From Prinsepia uniflora (taxonomy: Eukaryota > Streptophyta > Magnoliopsida > Rosales > Rosaceae), in NCBI GenBank assembly GCA_032719365.1, contig CM064874.1, forward strand, positions 44,046,271-44,110,270: a DNA stretch of 64,000 bases. Direction: 5' to 3'. The translations under genes were made by a program, and so were the position numbers. Positions 47,331-59,421 of this stretch are shown in pieces (the first letter of the stretch is position 1; every line of letters begins with the position of its first letter). The notes under the pieces are model-generated. The model did no database searches and was not told the DNA's origin. It worked only from the letters and a program-made list of their open reading frames with translations.

Positions 47331-49101
47331 GATATCTTCTGCTTGCTTACTTCTCAAATTTTCCTGGGTGAAGTTTCCGAACACGAGTCTCGTTTCATAA
47401 GGAAATTTCGAGATAGTATTGGGACGTCTCTACTCTTCTCAATCTTTCTCTTCCTCCTTGTCTAATTTATGGGACTTGGTAACTTCCCTTTGGTAGCCGA
47501 AGGGGTTTTTGATTTTTCAGAAGGCCTTGCTCCCAACCCGTGCTTGGCGCGAAGGTATGCCCGTACTGCCTCTGGATTCTTCTATTGGCAGTTTTTCTCA
47601 ACTCCTTGGCTGGCCTTCCACCTCTGCCTGCCATATACCACTTTCCCTTCTGGATTGTGGCTTGGAACAGTTTGGCCATGTTGGTGGCCTAGTCAGGAGG
47701 AGCTGGTTGTTTTGGTGATTTTTGTTGGTCACATTACCCCTAGTCTGCTGACTAGCTTTTGTTCTTGCCCTTCCCTGGTGTTTCTCGACTTCCAAATTTT
47801 GGAGTCTAGTAGAGCCTTGTTATGGGGACCATGCGGACCATGTTTCTGCTCAAGTATGTCCTAGGAATATTCTCCCTACCTTACCCTATGCGTTTCGACT
47901 TCAACTTAACGGTTGGGACTGAGGCTATCGCGACACAATTCCTTGTGCATCTGAAGCTGAATTCTTTCACTTTCTCCCTGCTGGTAAACGTTGACTTGAG
48001 CTGGTTATATTACAGTTGCTCTTCTCTGGGCCCTTTCAGAGACCATTGAAGATGAACCATGCTAACCGAAGGTGTTGGAAATCGGTTAGTATCTAACTCC
48101 ATGGTGGCCTTAGGTATAGGCGCCCGCACGATATGTCCTTGATTGATCAGCCTCGATAGCTCTGAACTAAACCCAGTTGGCGGTGCCATGGTGCAATGAC
48201 ACATGCCATTTGCAAAACTGTTTTCCCTTGAGGTCTTCCTATTTTGGCAACTTCTGTTTAGTGTCTGGTTTGATTGCTTTTGCCCTTACCAGCTCATCAC
48301 AGATCTCTCTAGCCTTGGTAAGGTCAAATGTGTACGAGCCAAATGCCGGTGTTTTGTTTACAAATAGGCTGCCGCTTGGCATGACTGGCTTCTGCTCCTG
48401 AGCATGCCTGACTAGGGACTTGAGGGTCACGGGTCCGTTCCTTGGAGGCAAGATCTCGGATATGGCTACCTCCAGTTCTTGTTCTTCCTCTGAGGTAATT
48501 GGTTCTTCCTGATGCTCCAGTTGGTGCATAGGGACCTGTTCTTGTAAAATAGTGGAACTTTCAAATTGTGCCTCTACCGTTGTCCTTCTTCAAGCGGCCT
48601 TTCGAACTTGGTGGCTGATACTAATATCTCTTGGAGATTGAAAAAAGGTAGTATCATTGAACTTTTTCTTGAAAACCTGTCAATGCTCGTTATGCGACAG
48701 CTACCATCTAATCGTTGTTGATGGGAAACCTGCACCTCATCTTCAGCCTTTTGAACCTAGCGATGAAATCCTTCGTGGTTTCATGTTCGCCTTGTCTGAG
48801 AGCCGTTAAGTCACTAATAGTAACTTCAGGCTCGATTCTGTAGAATTCCTCATGGAACTTGGCCTCCATTTACCCCTAAGTGTGGATGGAAGCTTCTAGC
48901 AGTGAAGTGTACCAAGAGAAAGCATCTCGGGATAGGGAGCTACTGAAAAGCCGTAACTTGAGGTAAGGATTGTCTTCAACAGCCACGCATTGGGATGAGA
49001 ACCTCCCAATATGTTCTAAGGACGATGTGCTGCCATCTTCGTTAATGAGTGTGAATGCGGCTTGAAATTCCTGGGGAACAGGTTGTCATCATCTATATAG
49101 G
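47331..49101 (-). pseudogene. Element H gag, central and C-terminal part
   Basis: Minus-strand frames show the Gag core near 48.7-49.0 kb (DAFSWYTSLL, then QGEHETTKDFIARFKRLKMRC). An acidic region at 48529-48239 (SEEEQELEVAISEILPP) and a Cys/His tail follow, with FCKWH at about 48205-48219 and HVSLHHGTANWV. The tail corresponds to the C-K-W-H...H knuckle of Ogre/Tat Gag. A basic Arg/Gln segment (RRIQRQYGHTFAPS) at 47.5-47.6 kb leads to the protease. It has many stops and shifts. Confidence 0.65.
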
Positions 49102-49434
49102 TGTCAGGACCCGACCCTCCTCGGTCAGGACCCGACTCATCAAGTACGATATTGTCCGCTTTGGGCCTCCTTGCCCTTGCCCTCATGGTTTTATTTTCGG
49201 GAGCTCATGGTGCAACTTCCTAGGGGGTCACCCATCATGAAATTGCACCAGCCTCAACTCGCTTAACTTTGGGGTTCTAATCCCCCCCAAAGTCACTTGA
49301 GCTCCCAAAAGGCCTCGTGCTAGATAGGTGTGTGCCTACACCTTTAAGGTACACCACCATTCCCTTCCCAGACCATTCCCCCCTCGCATGAATGTGGGAT
49401 CGTTCACCGTTCCCTCCAGGACACGGGTCTTACA
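49102..49434 (-). mobile_element. Cassandra solo LTR inside element H gag
   Basis: Plus-strand ends are TGTCAGGACCC and GGGTCTTACA. Flanks ATAGG (49097-49101) and (A)TAGG on the right fit a 5-bp duplication that overlaps the last base. 5S-like boxes AAGTTAAGCG and ATGGGTGACC are present on the minus strand. A third Cassandra insertion in the window. Confidence 0.88.
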
Positions 49435-49735
49435 TAGGTCGGATAAGGCTTTCTATAAGTGGGGGCGCTAATTCTCTAAGGAGGTGCTGGTTGACTAGTT
49501 ATCAGGAGCCTTAGCTCGTTCATCTCGTTCAAAAGGGCATGGTACTCTCTAGCTCGAGACGGTCTTCTATCATGGATAAACTCTTCATCTGATCCTGGTT
49601 CATCGGGGTCGGATCTCCTCTAGTTGTTAAATACGTTTCTGGTTTTTGGCGGGAACGTGGGTCTAATTACTCCCTGGCCATTAGTTGAATGGTTCTATGC
49701 GGGTTTGATCTTTCCCCGACCATTATGTGGCTGCT
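49435..49735 (-). pseudogene. Element H gag, N-terminal side segment
   Basis: On the minus strand it reads SDPDEPGSDEEFIHDRRPSR and NEMNELRLLITSQ, the acidic and helical lead-in to the Gag core. It lies between the Cassandra LTR and SL5. Confidence 0.5.
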
Positions 49736-52039
49736 TGTAACAACCCAAACTTTTAAGAAAATGTAACTTTAGAAATTAAATGTAAAATGACCATTATTCC
49801 CCTAGAAAGGGAAAATGTTGACTTTTGATCAGGGAGATGATTTGGACTTTGACCAAGACCCATTACATAGATCGAGATGACATGAGTCCATAGACAAGTG
49901 GCACGTCGAAATTAGACATCGGATGAGAAAGTTACGGGTCACTGAAGAAAGTATGTACTATTCATATTTTACGATGCGTCTACAGTTGGTAGTTATTTAT
50001 TGGTCAAAATATCCCAACTTGGACCAATGGATGAGTGACGCGTGTCACTCAACCTACTGGCCCAACTACCCAAATGCATGCACATCATTTTCATCTTCAT
50101 ATCCTTCCTTCATCCTCACCCGAAAACAAAAAACCCACACACACCACCATTCCATCTTCCTTGTTGTATGTGTCAAAATTTCGAATTCGATTTAGAGGCG
50201 TCGTTGGACGATTTTAATGATTAGAAATGGTTCCTTGGGACTGTACAAACTCACAGGAACCACCATCGTGAGCGGAGACTGCTGGAATCACCTGAAAACC
50301 AAGCTTGAAATTCAACCGAAAATCATCAAGCTCAAACAGGTAATTACAGCCTTTGTTTTATGTTTTTTGAGTCCATAAATCCCTTCTTAGAATGATTATG
50401 AGCATGTAGGAAGAAAAATCGAGTGAAAAGGTTGACAAATGAAGGAGATATGGTCGGGTCAGGGTCCCGGGTCAAACAATCCATTACAGTCAAACGGGTC
50501 AACCCGGCTAGAGGTTGAAAGTGATGACTAGGAAATCCATGTCATCACTATCAGTCCACATGGCAAATCAGGTGATGCCACGTGGCAGGCTGTCAGGCCC
50601 AGTTAGCAGCTGACGTGACATGATTTGCCACATGGTAGGCTATTAGACCTAGTCAACAGCTAATGTGTCAGGTCCACGTCAGCCATGTCAGACCACGTGG
50701 ACCAGTGGGGTAGTGTCAGGTGGCAACTTGTCAGAGGGTGTTAGAGTGACGTGGTAGGTGGCGTGGTAGTCCACGTTAGCCATGGCAGACCACGTGGGCC
50801 AGTGAGAGAATGCCACGTGGCAGGGTGTCAGAATCTGTCAGGCTTACGTGGAAAATGACGTGGCAGGTCCAGTCAGTATTGTCAGACCACGTGGACTAGT
50901 GGTGTGGTGCCACGTGGTAGGCTGTTAGAGGTGCCAGACCTGTCAGATGTCAGGCTTACGTTAGTCGTTGATCGTTGTTGACCGTTGTTGACCACCTTTG
51001 ACTAGCGTTAACCTTTTTTACTAAACTTTGGATGACGTGTGGGGGCACATTGACAGGAGTTTCAAGGTCAAAATAGATCTTGTTCGAAATATTTCAACGA
51101 TCTGAATCTAATGGTGGTGGTTTCAGGTCAATCGGAGACCGTTTGATAAGTCATTTGGGGGTTTTTAGCCTCAAGAAGCATGTTTGTGACGTGTTTCCGG
51201 TATTGGGCTTTGTGAGGGTTTAATGTATGGACTTGTATAGAACTTTAGTGACCCTCGCAGCGTGGACCGGGCGTGAGTGGACTTTTGTTTTTTAACTGAA
51301 ATGCATGCATAACTGTTTCAAATTCCTTATTATATGATTTAAGTTGACATGATTTGATATCGTTATTTGATGATGTGTGGATTTAATCATTGGTAAGAAG
51401 CAATTTACGAATTTTCATCGAAATGATGTTTTGGGCTTGAGACCCGATTGAATAACGATTTGACTTAGATTTAGAGTCAAATGGGAATTTGAAAGAAAGA
51501 CGGTATTATTTATGGATTTGAATAGCGATTTGGTATGATCGGTTTGGATAAATCAGATTTATAAGTTAGTTTTGGACATTGTTTCTAATGGTTTTGTGGA
51601 AAAGACTTGTGAAAGTTATGTCTCGGGCATTGGCCAATTGAACAATGTTTTGACTTGGCTTAAGACATAAACGGTTTTAAAATGATTTTCTACCGGATTT
51701 TGTTACTATTCCACATATACCTTCCTATGTGAATTGGATAGTCTCCTTCAGACGTCGAGGATCATGGAGTAGTCATGGTGCACTGCCTAGGATAAGTAGC
51801 TCCGAGGAGAGGCTCAGGCCCAAGAGTGCGAGATTATGATATCACCCTGGATGTGGTAGATCCAGGAAAGACACTCCATTATGATATCACCCTGGACTTC
51901 GTTGAGTTGATCCTATGGAGGTACTTGGAGATGAGACCTCGAGTTGCATGCATAGCATTGGTAATCGTGACTGGTATTGGTTATAGATATTACGGATGTC
52001 GAGGGTTGGTTATATTGTGTTTTACTGATATGTGTGTCC

Positions 52040-52076
<37 letters not shown>

Positions 52077-52488
52077 GAATTACTTTCATACGATTTGATT
52101 TCAATGCATGCATGTTTATAAAACGGAGGGGAAAATGTTATTGTTCTTAGATCATATTTCGAAAACGTTTATTTTTTTCCACTCAAACTTTGACTGTTTT
52201 ATTAACCCTACAGGTTGTGACATAGATGCAGAGGCTGATACTGAGGCAGAGGCATAGACAGTATCGTTGCGCACCTGAATACCCTACTGGGTAGGTTTTG
52301 ATACTTTCATTGTACTGACATATATGCTCAATTATGTAAAGATATTTATCTTTTGTCTGACAATTTTGTAGTTGAACTCTAGTTTTATGTAAAAAAGAAG
52401 GGTCATTTTCGATATTTAGAGTCTATTGTCAGACGAGAGCAGGGCACATCCCACAATAATCCTAGGGGGATCGGGATGGGTCATGTCA
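49736..52488 (+). mobile_element. SL5: solo LTR inside element H gag
   Basis: Starts TGTAACAACCC and ends GGGTCATGTCA. Flanks CTGCT and CTATT match at three of five positions, so the duplication is decayed or uncertain. Length 2753 bp. Arms are GTGAGTGGAC at 51273-51282 and TTCCACTCAA at 52177-52186. An ACGT-motif array like that of SL1 lies at about 50560-50960. An (AT)n run lies at 52042-52072. Confidence 0.82.
52042..52072. repeat. (AT)n microsatellite in SL5
   Basis: An uninterrupted alternating AT run of 31 bp. Confidence 0.95.
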
Positions 52489-52965
52489 CTATTTCCTAGA
52501 AATCAAACCATGATCAAAGAACGGAAATTCCTGTCAAACTCTACTTGATTGCGGGATCTCGATACCTATTTTCTCTGGAAAGGTTGGGATCTGAAATAAA
52601 GGTTGGAAAACTGATGCTCTTGGCTCCAATTGTCCCTTCCTTTTGTCAGGTCTCGAGGTCTCAAAGAGGGGTGGAACATTGGTGTTCCTTGAAGTCGTGT
52701 CGCGGGTAGAAAGCTCCTGAACCTCAAAATTGAAAGCTTCGATCTGCAAACTGATAGGAGCAAGGATTATCTTTGAAGATCTGGGCAAGTACCCCTTTAT
52801 CCATTTATTGGCTAAGGACAACTTCTTCCGTCCCTTCAGGTCTGGACTCCATTCCAATCTTTACGGTCTTTATTTCAGGTACCGTCACTTGAGGAGAATT
52901 CTTTAAAAACCTTCCTTTAGCGTCACTGTGTCACTTAGTAGATCTGTATTTGGGCATGCACTACT
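52489..52965 (-). pseudogene. Element H gag, N-terminus
   Basis: On the minus strand an ATG near 52965 follows the primer site by a few bases and reads MPKYRSTK then a stop. The frame at 52857-52534 (LANKWIKGYLPRSSK, PPLFETSRPDKRKGQLEP) continues it. Pro/Ser/Arg-rich sequence is typical of Gag N-termini. SL5 interrupts it at its lower end. Confidence 0.5.
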
Positions 52966-52968
52966 AAG

Positions 52969-54636
52969 AGTCCCACTGCGCACGCCAAATTATGTTCTTT
53001 CCCGAAATCTTTTACTCGTTTTAGGATACAAGACGCCCCGAAGCACCCTTAGCGGGACCTCTGTGTGGAAACTTTTTTCTGCGAAGCGAGGGAGGCAGAC
53101 CGTTCGTGAGATCTCTTTTGCTTCACTGCGATATGGACATGCTAGATGGGCTGAGTGTAAAGGACCTTAAACCACGGTCAATCCCTAGATGGGCGGACCA
53201 GGAAGCAAATGGGCCTTTTAACTCATGTGAAAAGGTACCACCAGTAGATAAATTGCTACTGGACAGTATAATTGGGTTCTGTTTTCAGTCCGATACTAAT
53301 CAAGGCGATTGTGAGGCGGTCGGACAAGAAATCCCCGCGTTGTTCTTTTCTATGCCCTTTTCAAGGATTTAAAATATTTTCTTTCCAACGATCCCAAATC
53401 AGAAGTTATTCTATCATGACATTCAAACCAGGTGACGTTATTATTTCAGCAGTTAAGTGGGAGATGAACCCAGGTTCTCTCAAGTCGGGATCAAAGTACT
53501 CGGGCCAATGCATAGAGATGGTGACCCAACTCGGTGAATCGTGAACCACACTTGAATGGTATATTCCGCACATCAATAGCTACTTAAGAAAATCTGGTTG
53601 AATTGAAATGAAAAAATGGAAGTACAAGTACAAGAATGTAAAAGTACTGGAATTGAGTAACAACTGAAATTACAAGTGCAGAAACAGTAAATTATTCCCT
53701 TAATTCAAGCCCATAAAGAGAGGAAATTCGGGAAATCTTCAACTGAGATGAAAATCAGTTGGAAATTATGCCATGAGATGGCAGTGCACTCAAATGCAAC
53801 GGCGAGACGTCGAAAAGAGAGGTTTGAGTTCCTCGGTGACCTTTCGTATGTCTGTATTTGGGATGGTTATCCGTAAGACGGTGGCTGGAGACTATCTGTG
53901 AAACGGTAGTCGGAATGACTATCCATGAGCCGATAGTCGAGATGACCTTCAGTATGTCAGTAGTTGGGATGACTATCCGTGTAATCGGTGGTTAGGGACT
54001 GTCCGTGAGCCGGTAGTCGGAATGACTGTCTGTGAGTTGGGAGTCGATACTATCAACTCTTATGACACTTAATGGTGAAAAAGAAGGATGATCTTCTGCG
54101 AACTTCAACCGAAAGTTCAAGAACTGGTTAGTTGGAAAGAGGGCGACCTTTATGACGCTGTTTGGTCAGAAAGACGGTTAGGCAAGTGCATAAATGCCTC
54201 GAAGGGAGTGAGAAGAGAAGCTGCATCCTGATTTCCTAGTTCGAATGAGCAGTTTTTACCACAAGGGCGAGCTGTTTTAAACCATAAAACCTTGGTTAAA
54301 GGTGTTCATAGGTTCATAAATTGATGGAGAATAATTTGTTGAGGTTGATTAGTTGATTAGCTATCCTTTGAGAAGTTAGGTTATTCTCTATTTATAGGCA
54401 GTGAAAGGAGCTTGACATTTGCAGATTAGGGTTTCCTAGTGGGTCATGCTTTGTCGTTTATCCTGTTGGAACACTCCTCCACCTTTCCTCCTTTTTCTTC
54501 GTTTTCTCTGTCAGCACCACCCAAGCTTACTTCCTTTCTACGTTCGAACTCGTTGGGCTGGACTTGTGTGCCTTTGGGTTTTTAATTCCGTGAGTCAATG
54601 TCTTGAGCTCAGAGGGTATTTTTTCGGGTGTAAACA
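52969..54636 (-). repeat. 5' LTR of element H and primer-binding site
   Basis: On the minus strand the LTR begins TGTTTACACCCGAAAAAATA at 54636 and ends near 52990. The next bases, TTTGGCGTGCGCAGTGGGAC (rc of 52970-52989), resemble the TTTGGCGCCGTCTGTGGGA primer site of Tat-type elements. Length about 1.65 kb. The partner at 37109-37894 matches only the outer 730 bp. Confidence 0.65.
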
Positions 54637-55133
54637 AGATCTAATCATCTCTTATTGCATGCTTTCTTCTCAATAAAATCTACCCTATATATGAATCTCA
54701 GCGGGCATATATGAGGGCCACATATATATATGCTCTTTATAATTTTTAATTTTATACTGTGTCTGCATCTCCAATTTGCAAACACCATTTGGTGCGTGAC
54801 CTGAAAAACAGACATTTTTCCACACAACATTGGTTTTTTTACATGGAACATAAAGGCATTGCCCCCCTCCACCCTTACTGCTGCTTACCACCTGGGTCAA
54901 CGATTTGATGTCTAGATATCGAAATGGCTTATTTACTAAGTTAACAAGGTTGTGCCTTTAATTAACTTTTCAGATGTGATGATTAATCAGGAGACAGCTT
55001 TATTATGTATCCTCAAATTAAAAAGAAGAGAAGTTGTTAAGTTCAGCCGAGCAATATATATCCTTTAATTAAACTGAAGTGATCAATCGAAGGCGGCTAA
55101 TAATAGTATACTTCTTAGACTGGAAGTAGTCTC
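54637..55133. other. Spacer between element H and the F-box gene
   Basis: AT-rich, with TATATATATG near 54720 and no reading frame I trust. It may hold the 3' UTR of the minus-strand F-box gene. Confidence 0.4.
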
Positions 55134-55968
55134 TCAACATAATCTACTGGATTTTCCCAAAGACCTACCACATGTATAGAAAGCTCTTTCTCTTCGTTTT
55201 TGGGCAATACAAACGAAGGCCTTGATATCAGCTCCCGACCAATACATCGCTCCATTCAACATTATGGAACCCAACCGAAATACTTTGCCTGATGGAAGAC
55301 CCAGCTGTAATTCTCTCCAACAATCTGTAGCCTGCGAATACACTCGGGCTCCAAAACCAATGTTCTCCACTCTTCTTCCATCATCGCCAACAATTTGAAA
55401 AAACAATTTAAAAAATTGAAATCAACTTGTAACCACTGTCTTAATCAATGAACTCAAACCCTGCAACTAAATTTTGATATGACGTGGCTGTAACTGGTTT
55501 ATGAAGATACCTCTATTTTCTTGTTGCTGGGTTCCAAGCAACTATATTGTCCCACTGGCGATAGTCCCCTTCATCCACTTTAAGGCAGACTAAACCATTA
55601 CCAGATCCCACCATAGATATACCTACATGATTATTCGGCCTAAGATTAGGTCTATCTAGTGCCCAAGTGTTCCTTCTTCTTCAAGTAACGACAATAATTC
55701 ATGTTTGTTAGAAACTCTTCTATATTTTTCAAGGCCGGTGCAATAATTCATGAGTTTTTTATTTGGCGAACGAAGCTTGTGGTTGTTGTAGTGAATGGAA
55801 AAGAAATAATTGGTTTTGATGAAGTCATGCCAATTTTTGGATACACAACTAAACTTAAGTAAAGACTTAACAGGTAATCTTGATAGAATTTTGGCCACTA
55901 GATATTCATTAAAATAAGGGATTTGGTTACCCTCTTACTTGTTCGCTGCTTCTTGTTTCAGATTCCAT
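55134..55968 (-). pseudogene. F-box protein with F-box associated interaction region
   Basis: On the minus strand the ATG at about 55968 reads MESETRSSEQVRG. After a frame change comes the F-box core AKILSRLPVKSLLKFSCVSK (55898 downward), which binds SKP1 in SCF ubiquitin ligases. SGNGLVCLKVDEGD and VAWNPATRK, then GDDGRRVENIGFGARVYS and MLNGAMYWSG, are the associated domain that selects substrates. Stops and frame changes near 55.93, 55.65 and 55.4 kb make it a pseudogene as read, although intron or sequence errors cannot be excluded. Relatives lie at 19.6 and 20.9 kb. Confidence 0.75.
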
Positions 55969-55979
55969 TATCCCAGAAA

Positions 55980-56250
55980 CAAAGGCGCTTGTGTTGATTT
56001 GATTTGATTTGATTTTATCTTCTATATATATTGGCTCTTGCAAGAAAAAAGATATCAAGACGAAAAATCTCAAAATATAATTGGCTCGAAAGAAAAAGAA
56101 TCTAAAGACGAAAGATATCAAGACTATAATTTGGCTGAACAACGTTGTATCATTCATTGGGCACGAGGTGCAAATATATACATGAAAATTTGTAGCCTTC
56201 GAAAGGACTCGCGCTCCATGACCAACGCTCTCATTGTATTCTTCTTAATG
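55980..56250 (-). pseudogene. F-box gene fragment upstream of the F-box gene
   Basis: Plus-strand AATTTGTAGCCTTCGAAAGG (about 56187) through CGCTCTCATTG matches the 55.31-55.38 kb segment encoding the associated domain. The rest is AT-rich and unrelated. It suggests a broken tandem copy. Confidence 0.4.
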
Positions 56251-56839
56251 TGAAACCTAAATTGCTATGTCATTGTAAATAAGTAAAAAGGGGTGAAGCC
56301 TAAATTCCTATAAGTCATTGCAAATTTTTGCAACTTCCTAATGTGAAACTTTTATTCTTTCATATTCTCATATGTTCACTTATGTGTGACAAATTTTTAG
56401 GCCTAACACATTATATTAAGTGACATAAAGTATATATTGCGATTAACCCTTACACGTAGAATAACTCATTTTGCTATCATGGGAGAAGTTGAAGTTTGTT
56501 TTCGAACGGAACTTCCAACTTCCTTCACATTTCTCACAATTCAATCATGGCAACCTAAGTTGAAGTTTGTTTCTTCATTGTTCGCCCAATTCTCAGCTCT
56601 AATTCGAAACAAATTTTTGACACATTCAAGAAGGAAAAGAATAAGAATTGTATAATTGAGCCAACTATTTCAGAAGATGAATGCTGCTTAATAGTGACAC
56701 AAATTTCACCTGCAATTCTCATCCCCCTCCCAATCAGAACATGCAGTAACTAGTAAAGCTAAGTTTCAGATATTTCTAATTCTCTGATAAAACAACAATT
56801 TCTTTTAAATTCTTAAATACCACAACAAAAAAGGGGCAT
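56251..56839. other. AT-rich spacer
   Basis: Only short frames. The word AGTTGAAGTTTGTTT recurs at about 56488 and 56561, a small local duplication. No gene seen. Confidence 0.4.
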
Positions 56840-57440
56840 TTAGCTTTGTCGGTAAGCAATGTAATTGGCCAGAGCAATTAAAGGCGCAACCTTTTTAGGA
56901 TCGAAACCAGAGAGCTGTTCCTTGGCATCCTTGTTGAGCTTCTCAGCGAACTCTCTGGATTTCTCAATCCCCAAAAGCTTACGGTATGTGACCTTATCGG
57001 CCACCAAGTCTTTCCCTGCCGTTTTCCCCAATTCTTGGGAAGATTTGGTCACATCGAGAATGTCGTCCACCACTTGAAACAATAGAACAATGTACCGAGC
57101 GAAAGTTCGGAGCTTTTCGATTTCTTGATCCGAGCCACCTCCCATAATGGAGCCCAAAACGACGGAGCATGCCAGCAAAGCCGCGGTTTTGTGGAGGTGT
57201 ATGTATTCGAGCTGCTCGAGTCCTACATCGGATAAACCTTCGGAATCCAAATCCACGACTTGACCCGCCACGAGCCCTTCCGCCCCAATTGACTTTCCAG
57301 CTCCTCAATTGCTCTGATGATTCTATTGGGTGAGACCCTAATTGTGTTCATGGCCACGTACTCGAAGGCAAAGGCCAAGAGGGCGTCGCCAGCAAGAACG
57401 ACCACATCGTCGCCGTTGTCGGACTTGGAGAACAAGCAAA
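56840..57440 (-). pseudogene. Geranylgeranyl diphosphate synthase, 5'-truncated
   Basis: On the minus strand the first visible residues are DDVVVLAGDALLAFAFEYVA, then AIEELESQLG. A one-base loss shifts to the frame reading AGQVVDLDSEG, HLHKTAALLACSVVLG, FQVVDDILDVTKSS and a C-terminus ANYIAYRQS. These are the second half of plastid-type GGPP synthase, including the second aspartate-rich motif DDILD. The upstream half with the first DDxxD motif is absent. GGPPS makes the C20 precursor of chlorophyll, carotenoids and gibberellins, but this copy cannot be active. Plant GGPPS genes lack introns, so this could be a tandem or retro-copy relic. Confidence 0.9.
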
Positions 57441-59421
57441 AGCTGTTGATGGGGGATCATATATGGCAACAGTATTGGGGAGAAACAAAAATCAATCGAG
57501 GAACAAATTTTTGATTCAAATGAGGGCTGAGAATTGAGCGAAAAGAATTGGGGAAAAGGAAAAATTGAATTGAACAAAAGAAGATAATAATTGACTTATT
57601 TTTTTATTGAAATGATTGATGAAGATGATTAATTAGAGAAGACGATGAATTAGGGAAAATGAAATAGGAAAGTGAGTGATGAAGATAAAATAGTGAAATG
57701 TCAAAAATACCCTTATAATTTTGGTCAAATCTGTGCTGATTAGATTAAATGATTTACGTATTTTTTTAACAAAAAATTTGATGAAAAACTTAACAGGGGT
57801 ATTCTTTTGAAATCGACATCCACAATTGAAACTGTTTTTTAGTTCAGGTACTCTTTTAAAATGATTATTTTACATATATTTTTATTATTCTTTTTAATTT
57901 TATATTTTACTCTCTCCTATCTAGCCTTTGAGACAATGACGACAACCATCACCACCGCCCTCAATTCTGGCCACAACCAGCCTCACCATCGCCCGCGATT
58001 CCAACCATGACCAGCGCACCACCACTCCTACAGGCCTCCCCTCATCGATACGAGCCAATTCCTGCCACCCATCACTGTCGAAGCTCACAGCCACACCTCC
58101 AATTTCAATGGCGAAAACCACAATTCCATCTTTCCTGCAATCTCCAACCCCGAAACACCAAGAGAAAACCAGACACCCAAACTGACTTGCGCCCATTTTC
58201 AATTGAAAATCCAAATCCAATCTAACCAGTTTGGGATCGACCACAAATAACAACTGAGCAAGTCCTGGACTTTTTCATGGGTTCCTCCCACTCTACTTGA
58301 ATCTATTCCAACTAAAAATCACTTTTTTTTACTAGAAGGTTTTAAATTTTGATGCCTGCATCGAAGAACCATATGTTTGATCAAATTTCCTACCATTTGC
58401 ACATTCATTATGTGCTCTAATTCCCAGCTAAGGGGGGACATTTAAGCTACAACTACATGTAATCAGGATAACCAAGGCCTAATGCAAGCATATTTAATCA
58501 CTTAAATCTAATGCAACCACATCTGATCAATTTAGCAGAAACATGATCCATTAGGGGCCATCGAACAAAAAAGAGGAAGGGATTCAAACAGAGGTTATCA
58601 TGTTGGTGAGGGAAATTGTTTAACCAGCCAGCAACAATGACTTTCCGAAAAAGCAACAAAGAAAAAAAATCAACTAGAGACAAAATTGATACAACAGAAC
58701 GCAAAATGAAAGAAGGGGCTTGCATATACGATTTGGTAAATAGCTCAGTAGCCAGTCAATTCATCAAATGATAGAGACATTGTGAATTTGCAAAGTCATA
58801 TCCATTAAGTTGTCTAACTGCTAAGACAAGCACCCAGACGTGATGAGGAACGTTAGAAGCTACTCCAACTGAATATTAAAGCAAAAAATAAGTGAATATA
58901 ACGCAAAGCCTGTTCTACAACATACAACATCATCTGTTGTCTTCCGCTCTCGGTGTAATTTACTCTAGTAGAGTTTAGCCATATGTAAGGCAAGCTTTCA
59001 CTCCTTGCTTATTAGAGCCATTATGCCAAAATTTTACTGTTTCAAGCCTCAAATCCTAAACATTACCCCGCGGACCTTACCCAACAAACACAGAAAGTAT
59101 GAGGATCCTATTTACACAAAAACCCAGAAAATTTGAAACAGTTTATAATTTTCAACTCTGATATTGTACAACTCTAAAGCAGTGATATATGGTTGATTAT
59201 AATTCAAGTGAAGACGCAGCATAAAATCCAAACTAAAACCATTGCAGAGAAATAGTCAATGATGAGCATTTAATCAGAAACTAATTCCATAAGATAGATA
59301 ACCAAGTCAGGAACATCTCCAGGGTTGCATAAGAGTATAACTGAAAAAACGAGGCAGAATAGTCTAAAACAACATAAGAAAAACCCCAAACGACAATTAA
59401 GGGTCAACAAGAAAGAGAAAC
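57441..59421. other. Intergenic region between GGPPS relic and RPS25
   Basis: About 2 kb. A 110-codon minus-strand frame at 57921-58253 is Val/Gly/Arg-rich and of low complexity, and I do not accept it as a gene. The half nearest RPS25 would contain its 3' UTR and downstream sequence. No element ends are seen. Confidence 0.4.

Larger units (their letters stand above)
37109..54636 (-). mobile_element. Large gypsy element H, minus strand, pol largely deleted
   Basis: Related LTR sequences lie at 37109-37894 and 52990-54636. Gag and protease are read on the minus strand (52965 down to 46387), and antisense genes occupy the plus strand from 38101 to about 46060. A purine tract TTTTGGGGGCAA (rc of 37895-37906) abuts the left LTR, and a primer-binding site lies next to the right one, which fixes the orientation. 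RT, RNase H and integrase are not found. SL4, SL5 and a Cassandra LTR are nested inside. It resembles Tat/Ogre-type elements in Gag tail, primer site and antisense ORFs. Confidence 0.75.

Noticed and set aside
57921..58253. 110-codon minus-strand frame
   Set aside because: Low-complexity Val/Gly/Arg composition without a domain; no flanking gene signals noticed.
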